Source: an uncultured Bacteroidota bacterium (GTDB taxonomy: Bacteria; Bacteroidota; Bacteroidia; B-17B0; Aurantibacillaceae). Taken from it: a stretch of 64,000 nt of DNA. Position numbers and translations under genes: made by a program. Positions 44,801-53,118 of this stretch are shown here, one piece after another. The DNA is taken from NCBI GenBank assembly GCA_937873155.1, contig CALMVZ010000010.1, positions 310,001-374,000 on the forward strand. The letters run 5' to 3'. The stretch's first letter is position 1. Every line of letters starts with the position of its first letter. Under the pieces are notes generated by a model that saw nothing but the letters and a program-made list of their open reading frames with translations, had not been told where the DNA came from and did not search any database.

Positions 44801-46116
44801 TGGCAGCACCGAAAACTAAAATAATAACCCCTAAGATATGGATCGCCTTCCTTGCAATGGCTTTCCCGCTGCTGTATTCGTTCATGAAGAAGGATAACAA
44901 ACCGAATTTAACAGGATTAGTGATCAGCGATAAGAAACCGGAATTCAGCCAGGAGAATTGGTTCATGGGTCTTTATCAAACCGATATGGATGATTATAAC
45001 AATGATCACTGGTCGCTAAAAGAAATTTCGGTCCGACTGAACAATCAATTCTATTATAAAATGTTCAACCAGATCAGGGTAAACCGTTTTGTGATCGGGA
45101 AAGATGATTACGTTTTCAGTGAAAGTTATATTCATTCGGCTTACGGTGATGATTTTATCGGTGAAGAGAATATCAAAGAACTGATGCGGAAAGCGAAAGT
45201 GGTGCAGGATAGTTTAAAGCGTCATGGCGTTGACCTGCTTTGCGTTTATGCTCCCGGCAAAGGACAGCATTTACCCGAGTTCATTGAGGATAAGTATAAA
45301 CATCCAATAAAGAATACCAATCATAACGAGTTCGTTAAACAAAGCAAGGCCTTTGGCGTAAATTATCTCGATCTCCAAACATATTTCGATCTTTTGAAGC
45401 CAAACAGTAAATATCCTTTATTCCCGAAATTCGGTCACCACTGGAGTTATTACGGGGAAGTTTTAGCAATTGATACAATAATCCGTCACATAGAAGTATT
45501 GCATGGCAAGCAAATGCCGGAGATTGCCTGGGAAAATACGGTTGTGGTGGATACAGCTCAAAGTCGTGATGCGGATGTTCTCAAAAGCATGAATTTGTAT
45601 TCTCCTCCTGATCAGAATATGAAACTCGCTTACCAGGAAATTTTATTTGAGAATGATTCTACAAAGAATACCACAAGGGTTTTAAGTATTGGTGATAGTT
45701 ACTGGTATGGGGCGTTATTCAAAGCTATCCCGTACAATTGTATGGCGGGCGGACAATTCTGGTATTATAACAATAAAGTGATCCCTCCTCCTGTAAAAGG
45801 AGAAAATATCGAAGCCTGGGAATTGAATTTTAAAGAGGAGATCGAGAATAATAATGAAGTGATCATGATCATTTATTCTGATGGTAACCTTGGGGCTTTT
45901 GGAAATAACTTCATCCAGGATGCTTACGAGATGTATACATCACCTCAAACTTATTGGCCAAGAATGGAAAAGAATGCAGCTATCCAAACATACGCTAAGC
46001 AGATCCGTAACCAGCCCTTACTATTGAAAAAGGCTACTCAAAAGTCAAATGAACTTCAGATTCCTTTAGATTCGGCTATCAAGCTGGATGCGATTAAAAT
46101 GAGCGGGGCGAAGTAG
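44800..46116 (+). CDS. AlgX/AlgJ-like SGNH acetyltransferase partner
   Basis: 438 residues with an N-terminal membrane anchor (residues about 13-28) and an SGNH/GDSL-like domain: Ile-Gly-Asp-Ser-Tyr near residue 300, and Phe-Gly-His-His-Trp-Ser-Tyr-Tyr-Gly near residue 210, the DHH/His-Trp type motif of AlgX/AlgJ. It should transfer the acetyl group delivered by the MBOAT partner onto a cell-surface sugar polymer. The acceptor polymer is not indicated, since no glycan cluster adjoins. Confidence 0.85.
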   Translation: MAAPKTKIITPKIWIAFLAMAFPLLYSFMKKDNKPNLTGLVISDKKPEFSQENWFMGLYQTDMDDYNNDHWSLKEISVRLNNQFYYKMFNQIRVNRFVIGKDDYVFSESYIHSAYGDDFIGEENIKELMRKAKVVQDSLKRHGVDLLCVYAPGKGQHLPEFIEDKYKHPIKNTNHNEFVKQSKAFGVNYLDLQTYFDLLKPNSKYPLFPKFGHHWSYYGEVLAIDTIIRHIEVLHGKQMPEIAWENTVVVDTAQSRDADVLKSMNLYSPPDQNMKLAYQEILFENDSTKNTTRVLSIGDSYWYGALFKAIPYNCMAGGQFWYYNNKVIPPPVKGENIEAWELNFKEEIENNNEVIMIIYSDGNLGAFGNNFIQDAYEMYTSPQTYWPRMEKNAAIQTYAKQIRNQPLLLKKATQKSNELQIPLDSAIKLDAIKMSGAK

Positions 46117-46142
46117 TCATTTTTATTCCGTATATTTATTAT

Positions 46143-46967
46143 ATGTTCCGAGCGCATCTAAGTTTTGTTTTTATTTTCTTCACTGCATTTACATTTGGCC
46201 AGATAACATTTGTTGATGTTGTTCCTGATTCTTGTGTTTGTGTTACCGCTGTTCCATCTGTATCTAATGCTTTAACCAGCTATTGGGATTTAGATAATGA
46301 TGCCGTGAATGACTTTAGTATTGAAAGCTCAAGTAATTATTCTAATTGTAATCTTGGTTTTGAAACAACAGCTTTAAATGCACTAGGTAGTAATAGTGTG
46401 GCCGGCGATGCTCCAACAGCAGGAAACAATTCAGCTTTTATGTTAAATGCCGGAGATGCGATCAATACTCAGCCTTCATGGGTAAGCCAAACCTGGCTAA
46501 GACTCTTTTCTCACTTTACCGGTTTTTATGGTACATATTGGGCAATGGTTCCTGGAACTTATAAATATGCAGGTATAAAATTTTATTCAGGAACCACATT
46601 ATATTACGGTTGGATCCGATTAAATGTTGAAGTAAGCTGTGGAGTTGCTAAAGTTATAGTAACAGAATACGCTTATAGCACTTCATCAATTCAGGCAGGT
46701 CTAGGTTCAACAACATCAGTAAAAGAATATAATAAGGATAATGAATTCGAAGTATTTCCAAATCCCAATAACGGATCATTTAATATTAAATTCAAGGACA
46801 ACCATTTTATAAAAAGCTTAAGCATTAATAATGTAATGGGTCAAGAGGTTAAGTTGGTTGAAGCACCTTCAAGTGAATTGAATATAACAGGTTTAAGTAA
46901 AGGGGTTTACTTTGTAAAAGTAAATTACTCAGATAGAACCCGATTCCGTAAGATCGTTGTAGAGTAA
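46143..46967 (+). CDS. Short T9SS-sorted secreted protein
   Basis: 274 residues: signal peptide (Ala-Phe-Thr-Phe-Gly-Gln, residue about 19), a Cys-bearing domain of unknown type (residues 25-185) and a type A T9SS domain starting Val-Phe-Pro-Asn-Pro-Asn-Asn-Gly and ending Arg-Lys-Ile-Val-Val-Glu. The central domain contains Asp-Leu-Asp-Asn-Asp-Ala-Val-Asn-Asp, possibly a metal loop. No family recognised. It sits between the acetylation pair and the S46 peptidase, with no evident link to either. Confidence 0.75.
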   Translation: MFRAHLSFVFIFFTAFTFGQITFVDVVPDSCVCVTAVPSVSNALTSYWDLDNDAVNDFSIESSSNYSNCNLGFETTALNALGSNSVAGDAPTAGNNSAFMLNAGDAINTQPSWVSQTWLRLFSHFTGFYGTYWAMVPGTYKYAGIKFYSGTTLYYGWIRLNVEVSCGVAKVIVTEYAYSTSSIQAGLGSTTSVKEYNKDNEFEVFPNPNNGSFNIKFKDNHFIKSLSINNVMGQEVKLVEAPSSELNITGLSKGVYFVKVNYSDRTRFRKIVVE

Positions 46968-47043
46968 TTCCTAAAACTCCCCCAATTTTCGTTAGCGGAA
47001 TTGTCCTGAATATTGCTACATTTACTCTCCCAAATCACTTCAT

Positions 47044-49203
47044 ATGAACATCAAAAGATCACTCCTTATTTTTAGTTTAATTTTTGTAACGTTTATCAGC
47101 AGAGCCGATGAAGGCATGTGGCTGCCGCAATTATTGAACGCGCTTACCATTAAAGACATGCAAAAGAACGGCTGTAAACTAACAGCTGAACAAATTTACA
47201 GTGTAAACAAATCGAGTTTAAAAGATGCGATCGTACAGTTTGGCGGAGGTTGTACTGCTGAAATTATTTCAGGTGAAGGATTGATACTAACCAATCATCA
47301 CTGCGGTTATGGAGCTATCACGATGCACAGTACTGTAGAGAAGGATTACCTGAGAAATGGTTTCTGGGCAATGAATAAGCAAGAGGAAATTTATACGCCA
47401 AGTTTAACTGTAACATTTATCAATAGAATTGATGATGTGACCGCAAAAGTAATGGCGAATGTGAATGGTAGCTATTCCGAGATCCAAAAAGATTCAGTGA
47501 TCAAAGCAAATATAAAAGTGATTGAAGCTGCTGCAACAAAAGATACACACTATGGTGCCTTCGTTCGCCCGTTTTTTTATGGTAACGAATATTATTTGTT
47601 CATTACAGAAACATTCCGTGATGTGAGAATGGTTGGAGCGCCACCTGAACACATTGGTAAATTCGGAGGAGAAACTGATAACTGGATGTGGCCGCGACAT
47701 AATGCCGATTTTTCAATGTTCAGGATCTATGCCGGAAAAGATAACAAGCCTGCGGATTACTCGAAGGACAATGTTCCATACAAACCAAAGCATTTCTTAC
47801 CGATCAACATTAAAGGTGTAAATAAAGGTGATTTCACAATGGTCTATGGTTTTCCCGGCCGTACCCAAGAGTATTTAACTTCTTACGCAGTTGAGTTATT
47901 AGTTAACGAAACAAATCCGCGTCGAGTTGATCTCCGCGCGAAACGTTTAAGTATTTTAGAAGAGACCATGAAGAAGGGTCCGCAATACAAATTGATGTAC
48001 GCTAATGCATATGCCGGAATAGCTAACTATCACAAAAAGTGGTATGGTGAAATGTTAGGTTTGAAAAAGTATAATGCAATTGAAAAGAAAAAAGACTTTG
48101 AAAAGAAGTTCCTGGAGGCAGCCAATGCAAATCCTGCCTATAAAGAGAAATACAATAATATGTTCAGCCAGTTCCAGAAATTGTATAATGAGTATTCGGT
48201 GTTAAGTAAGCAAGTGGATTATTACAGCGAATGTTTATTAGGAATTGACGGCATCCGATATTGCATGAACTACATTAATGTTTTTGCAGAACTAAAAAAG
48301 AAACAGGCAGGTAAAGAAAATAAGTTTGATGGCTTATTAACTGCAATGAAAAAAACAATTCCACTCAAGAACATGGATAAAGAGACCGACAGGAAGCTTT
48401 GTATTGCTATGTTAGGGGAGTATATTAAAGAGGTGGATAAATCGACCCGTCCGTATTATTTAGATTCGTTGATCCAGGCACATAATAACAGCAGTGAATC
48501 TGTAGCTACATTCTTGTATGATAATTCGAGTTTCGTGGATAACGACAAAGCAAAAGTGATGTTAGAGAATTTTGAAAAGGATGCAGCAGTTTATGAACGT
48601 GATCCTTTCTACAAATTAACTTCGACTACTGTTAAACATTATCAGACAACAGTATTACCGCAGGCTAATTTCGATGAATTGCAGATTACCGAATTACAAA
48701 AAGAATATGTAAGGGCTATGCGGGAATTGATCAAGGATAAAAAATTCTATCCCGATGCCAATTCAACTTTACGTGTTGCATATGGAAAAGTGAATGACTA
48801 TATACCGAAAGACGGAGTGGAGAATAACTATTTCACTACATTGGATGGTATCATGGAAAAAGAGAATCCAAATGATGAAGAGTTTATTGTTCCTGCAAAA
48901 TTAAAGGAACTCTATGCTAAAAAAGATTATGGTCAGTATGCCGCTAAAGATGGAAAATTACATACTTGTTTTATAGCAAGTAATCATACAACAGGTGGAA
49001 ATAGCGGCAGTCCGGTTTTAAATGGCAAAGGAGAATTGATCGGAACTAACTTCGATAGGAACTGGGAAGGAACGATGAGTGATGTTATGTACAATCCTAA
49101 TCAATGCCGTAATATTGTTTTAGATGCACGTTACACTTTATTCTTAATTGACAAATTCGCCGGAGCGGGATATTTGTTGAACGAGATGAAGATTATAAAA
49201 TAA
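47044..49203 (+). CDS. S46-family dipeptidyl peptidase, DPP11-type
   Basis: 719 residues, with signal peptide to about residue 21. S46 exopeptidases remove N-terminal dipeptides and are important for growth on protein. The triad is visible: His in Thr-Asn-His-His-Cys-Gly-Tyr, Asp in the Trp-Pro-Arg-His-Asn-Ala-Asp-Phe region, and Ser654 in Gly-Asn-Ser-Gly-Ser-Pro. Eighteen residues after Ser654 is Arg672 in Asn-Phe-Asp-Arg-Asn-Trp, the place where DPP11 has Arg (Asp/Glu specificity) and DPP7 has Gly. I therefore expect acidic-residue specificity. Confidence 0.92.
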   Translation: MNIKRSLLIFSLIFVTFISRADEGMWLPQLLNALTIKDMQKNGCKLTAEQIYSVNKSSLKDAIVQFGGGCTAEIISGEGLILTNHHCGYGAITMHSTVEKDYLRNGFWAMNKQEEIYTPSLTVTFINRIDDVTAKVMANVNGSYSEIQKDSVIKANIKVIEAAATKDTHYGAFVRPFFYGNEYYLFITETFRDVRMVGAPPEHIGKFGGETDNWMWPRHNADFSMFRIYAGKDNKPADYSKDNVPYKPKHFLPINIKGVNKGDFTMVYGFPGRTQEYLTSYAVELLVNETNPRRVDLRAKRLSILEETMKKGPQYKLMYANAYAGIANYHKKWYGEMLGLKKYNAIEKKKDFEKKFLEAANANPAYKEKYNNMFSQFQKLYNEYSVLSKQVDYYSECLLGIDGIRYCMNYINVFAELKKKQAGKENKFDGLLTAMKKTIPLKNMDKETDRKLCIAMLGEYIKEVDKSTRPYYLDSLIQAHNNSSESVATFLYDNSSFVDNDKAKVMLENFEKDAAVYERDPFYKLTSTTVKHYQTTVLPQANFDELQITELQKEYVRAMRELIKDKKFYPDANSTLRVAYGKVNDYIPKDGVENNYFTTLDGIMEKENPNDEEFIVPAKLKELYAKKDYGQYAAKDGKLHTCFIASNHTTGGNSGSPVLNGKGELIGTNFDRNWEGTMSDVMYNPNQCRNIVLDARYTLFLIDKFAGAGYLLNEMKIIK

Positions 49204-49219
49204 ACGTTTTACTTCTAAT

Positions 49220-49421
49220 TTATCCCGAAAGGATAACAGGACGGGTTGCTATTTATAAACCTTTGATGCCTTCAGCATCGCAGCCACATCTACGTTTATT
49301 ATTTATCCCGAAGGGATAACAGGTTTCTAGAAAGAAATCCTACACGGACATCTACGACCCCTTCGGGGTCGAACCTATTGGGGACGGGACGGTTCTATAA
49401 ACCTTTGATGTCTTCAGCATC
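49220..49421. repeat. Palindrome array at the 3' end of the transposase gene
   Basis: Palindromes: TTATCC-CGAAA-GGATAA (49220-49236), GATGC-CTTCA-GCATC (49265-49279), TTATCCC-GAA-GGGATAA (49303-49319) and GACCCC-TTC-GGGGTC (49356-49370). A 26-bp segment at 49254-49279 recurs at 49396-49421 with one mismatch. The second copy encodes the last residues of the transposase. This is the expected setting of an IS200/REP-type element whose palindromic ends are recognised by the enzyme. Confidence 0.75.
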
Positions 49422-49886
49422 ATTATCAAGAACCCAATCGAAGAGATATTTTTCCTCGTATGAAACATTGAATTTTTTTAAAAACTCAAAATATTCTTGT
49501 TTGAACGTTTGTTTCTTGTGATGTTCTTTCTGACGCATTATATATTGAACAACATTATTTATCTGCGAATCGCTATACGAAAAGACGCCGTATCCTTCCT
49601 GCCAGTTGAATTTATATTTTGAAAGCTGTTTATCGCTGATAAATTCATTGGATGATTTCTTTATTTCGCGGACAAGATCACTAATCCGACAGCTTGGCTT
49701 TATCCCAATAAAAATATGAATATGGTCAGGCATTCCATTTATAGCTAACATTTTTTGACCTTGATTTTGAACTATCGCTGTAATATACTGGTAAAGCCGT
49801 TCTTCCCACGAAGAAAGGATCAAGGCATCCCGGTTTTGAACTGCAAAAACTATTTGAATGTATATTTGAGAATATGTTCCGGGCAT
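49395..49886 (-). CDS. IS200/IS605-type Y1 transposase (possibly REP-associated)
   Basis: 163 residues. HUH motif His55-Ile-His57 (Pro-Asp-His-Ile-His-Ile-Phe-Ile-Gly) and a Tyr115-Ile-Met-Arg-Gln (YxxxQ) catalytic motif. The protein is a single-stranded DNA transposase that recognises hairpins. No TnpB is present. The C-terminus (Asp-Ala-Glu-Asp-Ile-Lys-Gly-Leu) is encoded by the repeat at 49396-49421. A TAATTTTG box lies upstream on the minus strand. It could be an IS200 copy or a domesticated RAYT. The dispersed palindromes favour a link to repeats. Confidence 0.88.
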   Translation of the reverse strand: MPGTYSQIYIQIVFAVQNRDALILSSWEERLYQYITAIVQNQGQKMLAINGMPDHIHIFIGIKPSCRISDLVREIKKSSNEFISDKQLSKYKFNWQEGYGVFSYSDSQINNVVQYIMRQKEHHKKQTFKQEYFEFLKKFNVSYEEKYLFDWVLDNDAEDIKGL

Positions 49887-49958
49887 AATGTAGAATTTTG
49901 ATTTAAAGTCAAAATTACCACACCTTTATTCAAAGCCTTGCTACAATTTGTAGCTTTT

Positions 49959-51089
49959 TTATTTTTTATCCAGCAGCCCCAACAACTTCTCCATATTCCT
50001 TTTGTTGGAGAATTTATCTAATTGTGATTTCCGTTCGGCTATCAATTTGGAAGTGAAGTCCTTTTTCATCACAGCATCGGTCTGTGAAACAAAATCATTT
50101 CCGGAATTACAAATGATCAAACCTTCATTTCCTTTTAATCCGGTTCCTTCAAGCATTTTATCATTACAGATCACAAAGCGGCCCGAATGTAAAACATTAA
50201 GGAGTTTTAGCTTCAACCCCGTGGCTTGTTCGGTATAAAGAACATGTATATGTGCATTCTCGATAAGATCATTCATTTTCCTGTCATCAGGATTTGAGAC
50301 CAATTCAACATGTTTATGTTTTTGGATCTCAGAAATTAAGAAATCAGGCGGATTCATTCCTGCAATTGTTACCTTGTAGTTTAATTGACTAAATACATTA
50401 TGGATGAGCCAAATTACGGCAGAGTAGTTCTCTGATATACTTAGATTCCCGTTATATAAAATGTATTCGCCTTTTCCTTCATTAATGGTTACTTCATTAT
50501 TTGAGTGAAAACTCGGAAGGAATTCCGTTCTTACTTTAGGGTATTTATCTTTGAAATAACTAACATCACATTCATTAACGGCAAGGATCAGATCAGCATG
50601 ATTGATCACTTTCTCGAATTTTTTTAATTTACCCGCTTCAAGTTTCAGATAGATTTTTTTCAATAATCGCTTCTCCGACTTAGCTAAATGTTTGTAATAA
50701 TCGTGTTCAATATTGCTGTGACGGTAAACTTTCAAACGATTCAGTAAGCGAGGATCACTTAATAAATAACAAGTATGCAATACTTCAAATAAGATCGGGT
50801 GATCGTTACTCAACAGGTTTTTTGTGAGTTCAGCGGATATACGAGATTTCACATTATAAGGCAGCCCCGAAAAATTGTTCATGAAGCCTGTATGACGTTT
50901 ATAATAATAAACTTTCTCACATAAAGCTTCAAGTTCTTTTGATTGCGAGCGGCCATATTCGAAACAATGCAGGATAACTTTGATCCCTTTCGCTTTGAAT
51001 TCTTTTATTTTATAGAATACATCAATAACACCGCCATAATTGGCAGGGTAAGGGATATCAAAAGAAATAATATTTATAGCATTGATCAC
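49959..51089 (-). CDS. Glycosyltransferase, GT4-like (weak assignment)
   Basis: 376 residues from a GTG start at 51089. The N-terminus (Ile-Ser-Phe-Asp-Ile-Pro-Tyr-Pro-Ala-Asn-Tyr-Gly-Gly-Val) and C-terminal Rossmann half (Leu-Tyr-Asn-Gly-Asn-Leu-Ser, and Leu-Lys-Leu-Lys-Leu-Leu-Asn-Val-Leu) fit a GT-B glycosyltransferase. It starts 20 bp after the propeller lipoprotein gene in the same direction, so it may be at the tail of the cobalamin operon by readthrough. I see no functional link to B12. Confidence 0.7.
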   Translation of the reverse strand: MINAINIISFDIPYPANYGGVIDVFYKIKEFKAKGIKVILHCFEYGRSQSKELEALCEKVYYYKRHTGFMNNFSGLPYNVKSRISAELTKNLLSNDHPILFEVLHTCYLLSDPRLLNRLKVYRHSNIEHDYYKHLAKSEKRLLKKIYLKLEAGKLKKFEKVINHADLILAVNECDVSYFKDKYPKVRTEFLPSFHSNNEVTINEGKGEYILYNGNLSISENYSAVIWLIHNVFSQLNYKVTIAGMNPPDFLISEIQKHKHVELVSNPDDRKMNDLIENAHIHVLYTEQATGLKLKLLNVLHSGRFVICNDKMLEGTGLKGNEGLIICNSGNDFVSQTDAVMKKDFTSKLIAERKSQLDKFSNKRNMEKLLGLLDKK

Positions 51090-51109
51090 TACTGTAAAAG
51101 TGCGGAATT

Positions 51110-52150
51110 TTATTCGAAATAAAAATTCGAAGCATTAATACCTGCTTTGAAAGAGGTTTTTAAAGTGCCGTTGGGTGAATAGACAAGGATAGATGACTGC
51201 TGCGTATAATCAATGGCATCACTCAAATACACATTGTAGTCCTTATCACTTACCGCCAGTCCGTAAAATATATTTAATGCTGAACTGGTGATAAAAGCCG
51301 AGCCTGGTAAAGTAGTAGAATTAATAGGCAGACGGTAAACGTTTTTATTCAGGAAGTACAAGGTGTCTTTTGTCGCATTTATGCATAGACTCCCGGGAGA
51401 ATCTGTTGAACCAAATTGTAAGCTTGCTTCAACGTTTAAAGTAACCGGATCGATACGCGTTAAGGTTCCCACAATGCTATTCGGGCTATCTCCCGCACTT
51501 AACACCCATATTTTTGAATTTTTGTCTATCACAATGCTTCCTGCATATTTTCCTACATGGATGCTGTCTGTGATCTGATCAGTAATTGTGTTTATAACGT
51601 AAGCATAGCGGGAATAATTGTTCGTCACGAAAGCTTTATTATAAATTACTGCCATTTGTTCGGTCCAGCCGCTGCAGGGGATGCTTCCGGTCTTTGTATT
51701 GGTATTGAGATCAATTATTGAAATGGCATTCGCATACAGATCACTTACATAAGCTTTATTAAAAGTGACTGGTAAAATATAACGTGGAGATTGCAGGCCG
51801 GTAATGTTAGTTATCAATTTAAAATCCATTGAATTCAAAACGGCTATCTTTCCTGAATTATTCACTACAACATAATACTTGTTGTTTATTTTATTTATGC
51901 TTTGGCAAACATCTCCAAGAGCAGCATTGTTATTCTGCGATTTATAAATATCGCTCACTACATTTCCTGAAGCAGGTTCATACAAACTTACCGCGGCATT
52001 ATTGAGACCGAAAATTCCTTCTGATGTTACATACACTTTAGAACCACTGCCAATTGAAACTTCAGGGTGCATGATATCATTAGGCTTATCTTTTACACAA
52101 GCAAAGAAAAGCAATGAAACTGCCGGAAATATGTACTTAAAGTTTCTCAC
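51110..52150 (-). CDS. BtuG-like beta-propeller lipoprotein
   Basis: 346 residues from GTG (52150), overlapping the upstream gene's stop in a GTGA arrangement. The lipobox is Leu-Leu-Phe-Phe-Ala-Cys (Cys18). Six or seven propeller blades of YVTN/YncE type follow (Lys-Val-Tyr-Val-Thr-Ser, Lys-Ala-Tyr-Val-Ser-Asp, Lys-Ala-Phe-Val-Thr-Asn). BtuG of Bacteroides thetaiotaomicron is a surface propeller lipoprotein that binds B12 and works with BtuB. Position in a riboswitch-controlled btuB operon supports the same role here. Confidence 0.82.
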   Translation of the reverse strand: MRNFKYIFPAVSLLFFACVKDKPNDIMHPEVSIGSGSKVYVTSEGIFGLNNAAVSLYEPASGNVVSDIYKSQNNNAALGDVCQSINKINNKYYVVVNNSGKIAVLNSMDFKLITNITGLQSPRYILPVTFNKAYVSDLYANAISIIDLNTNTKTGSIPCSGWTEQMAVIYNKAFVTNNYSRYAYVINTITDQITDSIHVGKYAGSIVIDKNSKIWVLSAGDSPNSIVGTLTRIDPVTLNVEASLQFGSTDSPGSLCINATKDTLYFLNKNVYRLPINSTTLPGSAFITSSALNIFYGLAVSDKDYNVYLSDAIDYTQQSSILVYSPNGTLKTSFKAGINASNFYFE

Positions 52151-53118
52151 TCTTTAATCAATTTACTAATGTTTGTTCCTTTTTTCGTTTCGATACTGAT
52201 AAAATAAATTCCCGGATTCAAATGTGAAATATCAAAGCTTTGGTAATTGTGCTCTAAATTTCCATTTAATACTTCTTTACCAATAACATTCAACACTTTC
52301 AAACTTCCTTCTTCGAACTCCCAACTATGAACTACGAACTTGTCCAACGAAGGATTCGGATAAATTAAAAAAACAATATTCTTTCCTAATTCTTCAATTC
52401 CAACAGCAGCTTCATTGATCACTCCAATGGCATCAAGATCAAAACCCGAGGAAATAAAAGGTGTTGGCCATGGATCGTTGATCACATTATTATTCTTGTC
52501 GTAAGTAGCATATTGTGAATTGATACTGCCAACCACATCAACGATCCTCACATGTGTAACGGCATTGATATTTAATTGTGGTATCCCGGTCAATTCTTGC
52601 AGATCGAAAGGTGTTGCGTACTGGCTCCTGTATTTTCCGGCAAGATTATCAACTTTCGTTGCATCCATTGCTGCATCGTTTGTGTATTGAGGAGTAATTG
52701 GAAGGTTAGAAGTAGGAGGAAAGCGGAAATAATTTATTCCATCACTGCTCACTTCCACGAAAGCCAGCTCTAAAAAACTGTCATTAAAAGCATTTTCAAA
52801 AACAGCAAAGTCATAAGCCGGACCATTGGCAATAGGATTACTGAAGGTTACAACAGCAACGCCCCCATCACCTAAACTCACCACTCCGCCATCAGCTTTG
52901 GAAGGTACAGATGAACTGTCACCAACTGCCGGATAACCCAAAGAAGTATTACTGATATCCTGATAACCTCTCGTCACTTTACAGAGTTTAGCCCATGCAA
53001 CAAAAGCGCTGCTGTCTTTATGCATGGCAGTAGTTCCCAAAGTACCAACCGGACCCGGGAACTGCGCCGAAGCACAAGAGCCAATCAGCATAAATATGAA
53101 AATGAACGAGAGTTTCAT
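52147..53118 (-). CDS. T9SS-sorted protein in the B12 operon
   Basis: 323 residues: signal peptide (Ala-Ser-Ala-Gln, residue about 19), a jellyroll-like domain of cell-surface type (Val-Val-Ser-Leu-Gly-Asp-Gly-Gly, Asp-Phe-Ala-Val-Phe-Glu-Asn-Ala-Phe, Phe-Val-Glu-Val-Ser-Ser-Asp-Gly) and a type A sorting domain (Ile-Tyr-Pro-Asn-Pro-Ser, end Ile-Ser-Lys-Leu-Ile-Lys). The start of the sorting domain contains the heptamer repeat at 52315-52340. It follows the DUF4465 gene with no gap and overlaps the propeller gene by 4 bp. Confidence 0.82.
   Translation of the reverse strand: MKLSFIFIFMLIGSCASAQFPGPVGTLGTTAMHKDSSAFVAWAKLCKVTRGYQDISNTSLGYPAVGDSSSVPSKADGGVVSLGDGGVAVVTFSNPIANGPAYDFAVFENAFNDSFLELAFVEVSSDGINYFRFPPTSNLPITPQYTNDAAMDATKVDNLAGKYRSQYATPFDLQELTGIPQLNINAVTHVRIVDVVGSINSQYATYDKNNNVINDPWPTPFISSGFDLDAIGVINEAAVGIEELGKNIVFLIYPNPSLDKFVVHSWEFEEGSLKVLNVIGKEVLNGNLEHNYQSFDISHLNPGIYFISIETKKGTNISKLIKE
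52315..52340. repeat. AGTTnnn heptamer array inside a coding sequence
   Basis: Four heptamers (on the plus strand GAACTCC, CAACTAT, GAACTAC, GAACT) of the same kind as the arms at 3526-3599 and 4902-4979. In frame on the minus strand they encode Lys-Phe-Val-Val-His-Ser-Trp-Glu-Phe-Glu in the sorting-domain linker. It looks like half of an intergenic repeat tolerated as protein. Confidence 0.65.

Noticed and set aside
49940-49967. Hairpin GCTAC/GTAGC with T-run as a terminator
   Set aside because: The T-run is on the plus strand, but no plus-strand gene ends there. On the minus strand no T-run follows.
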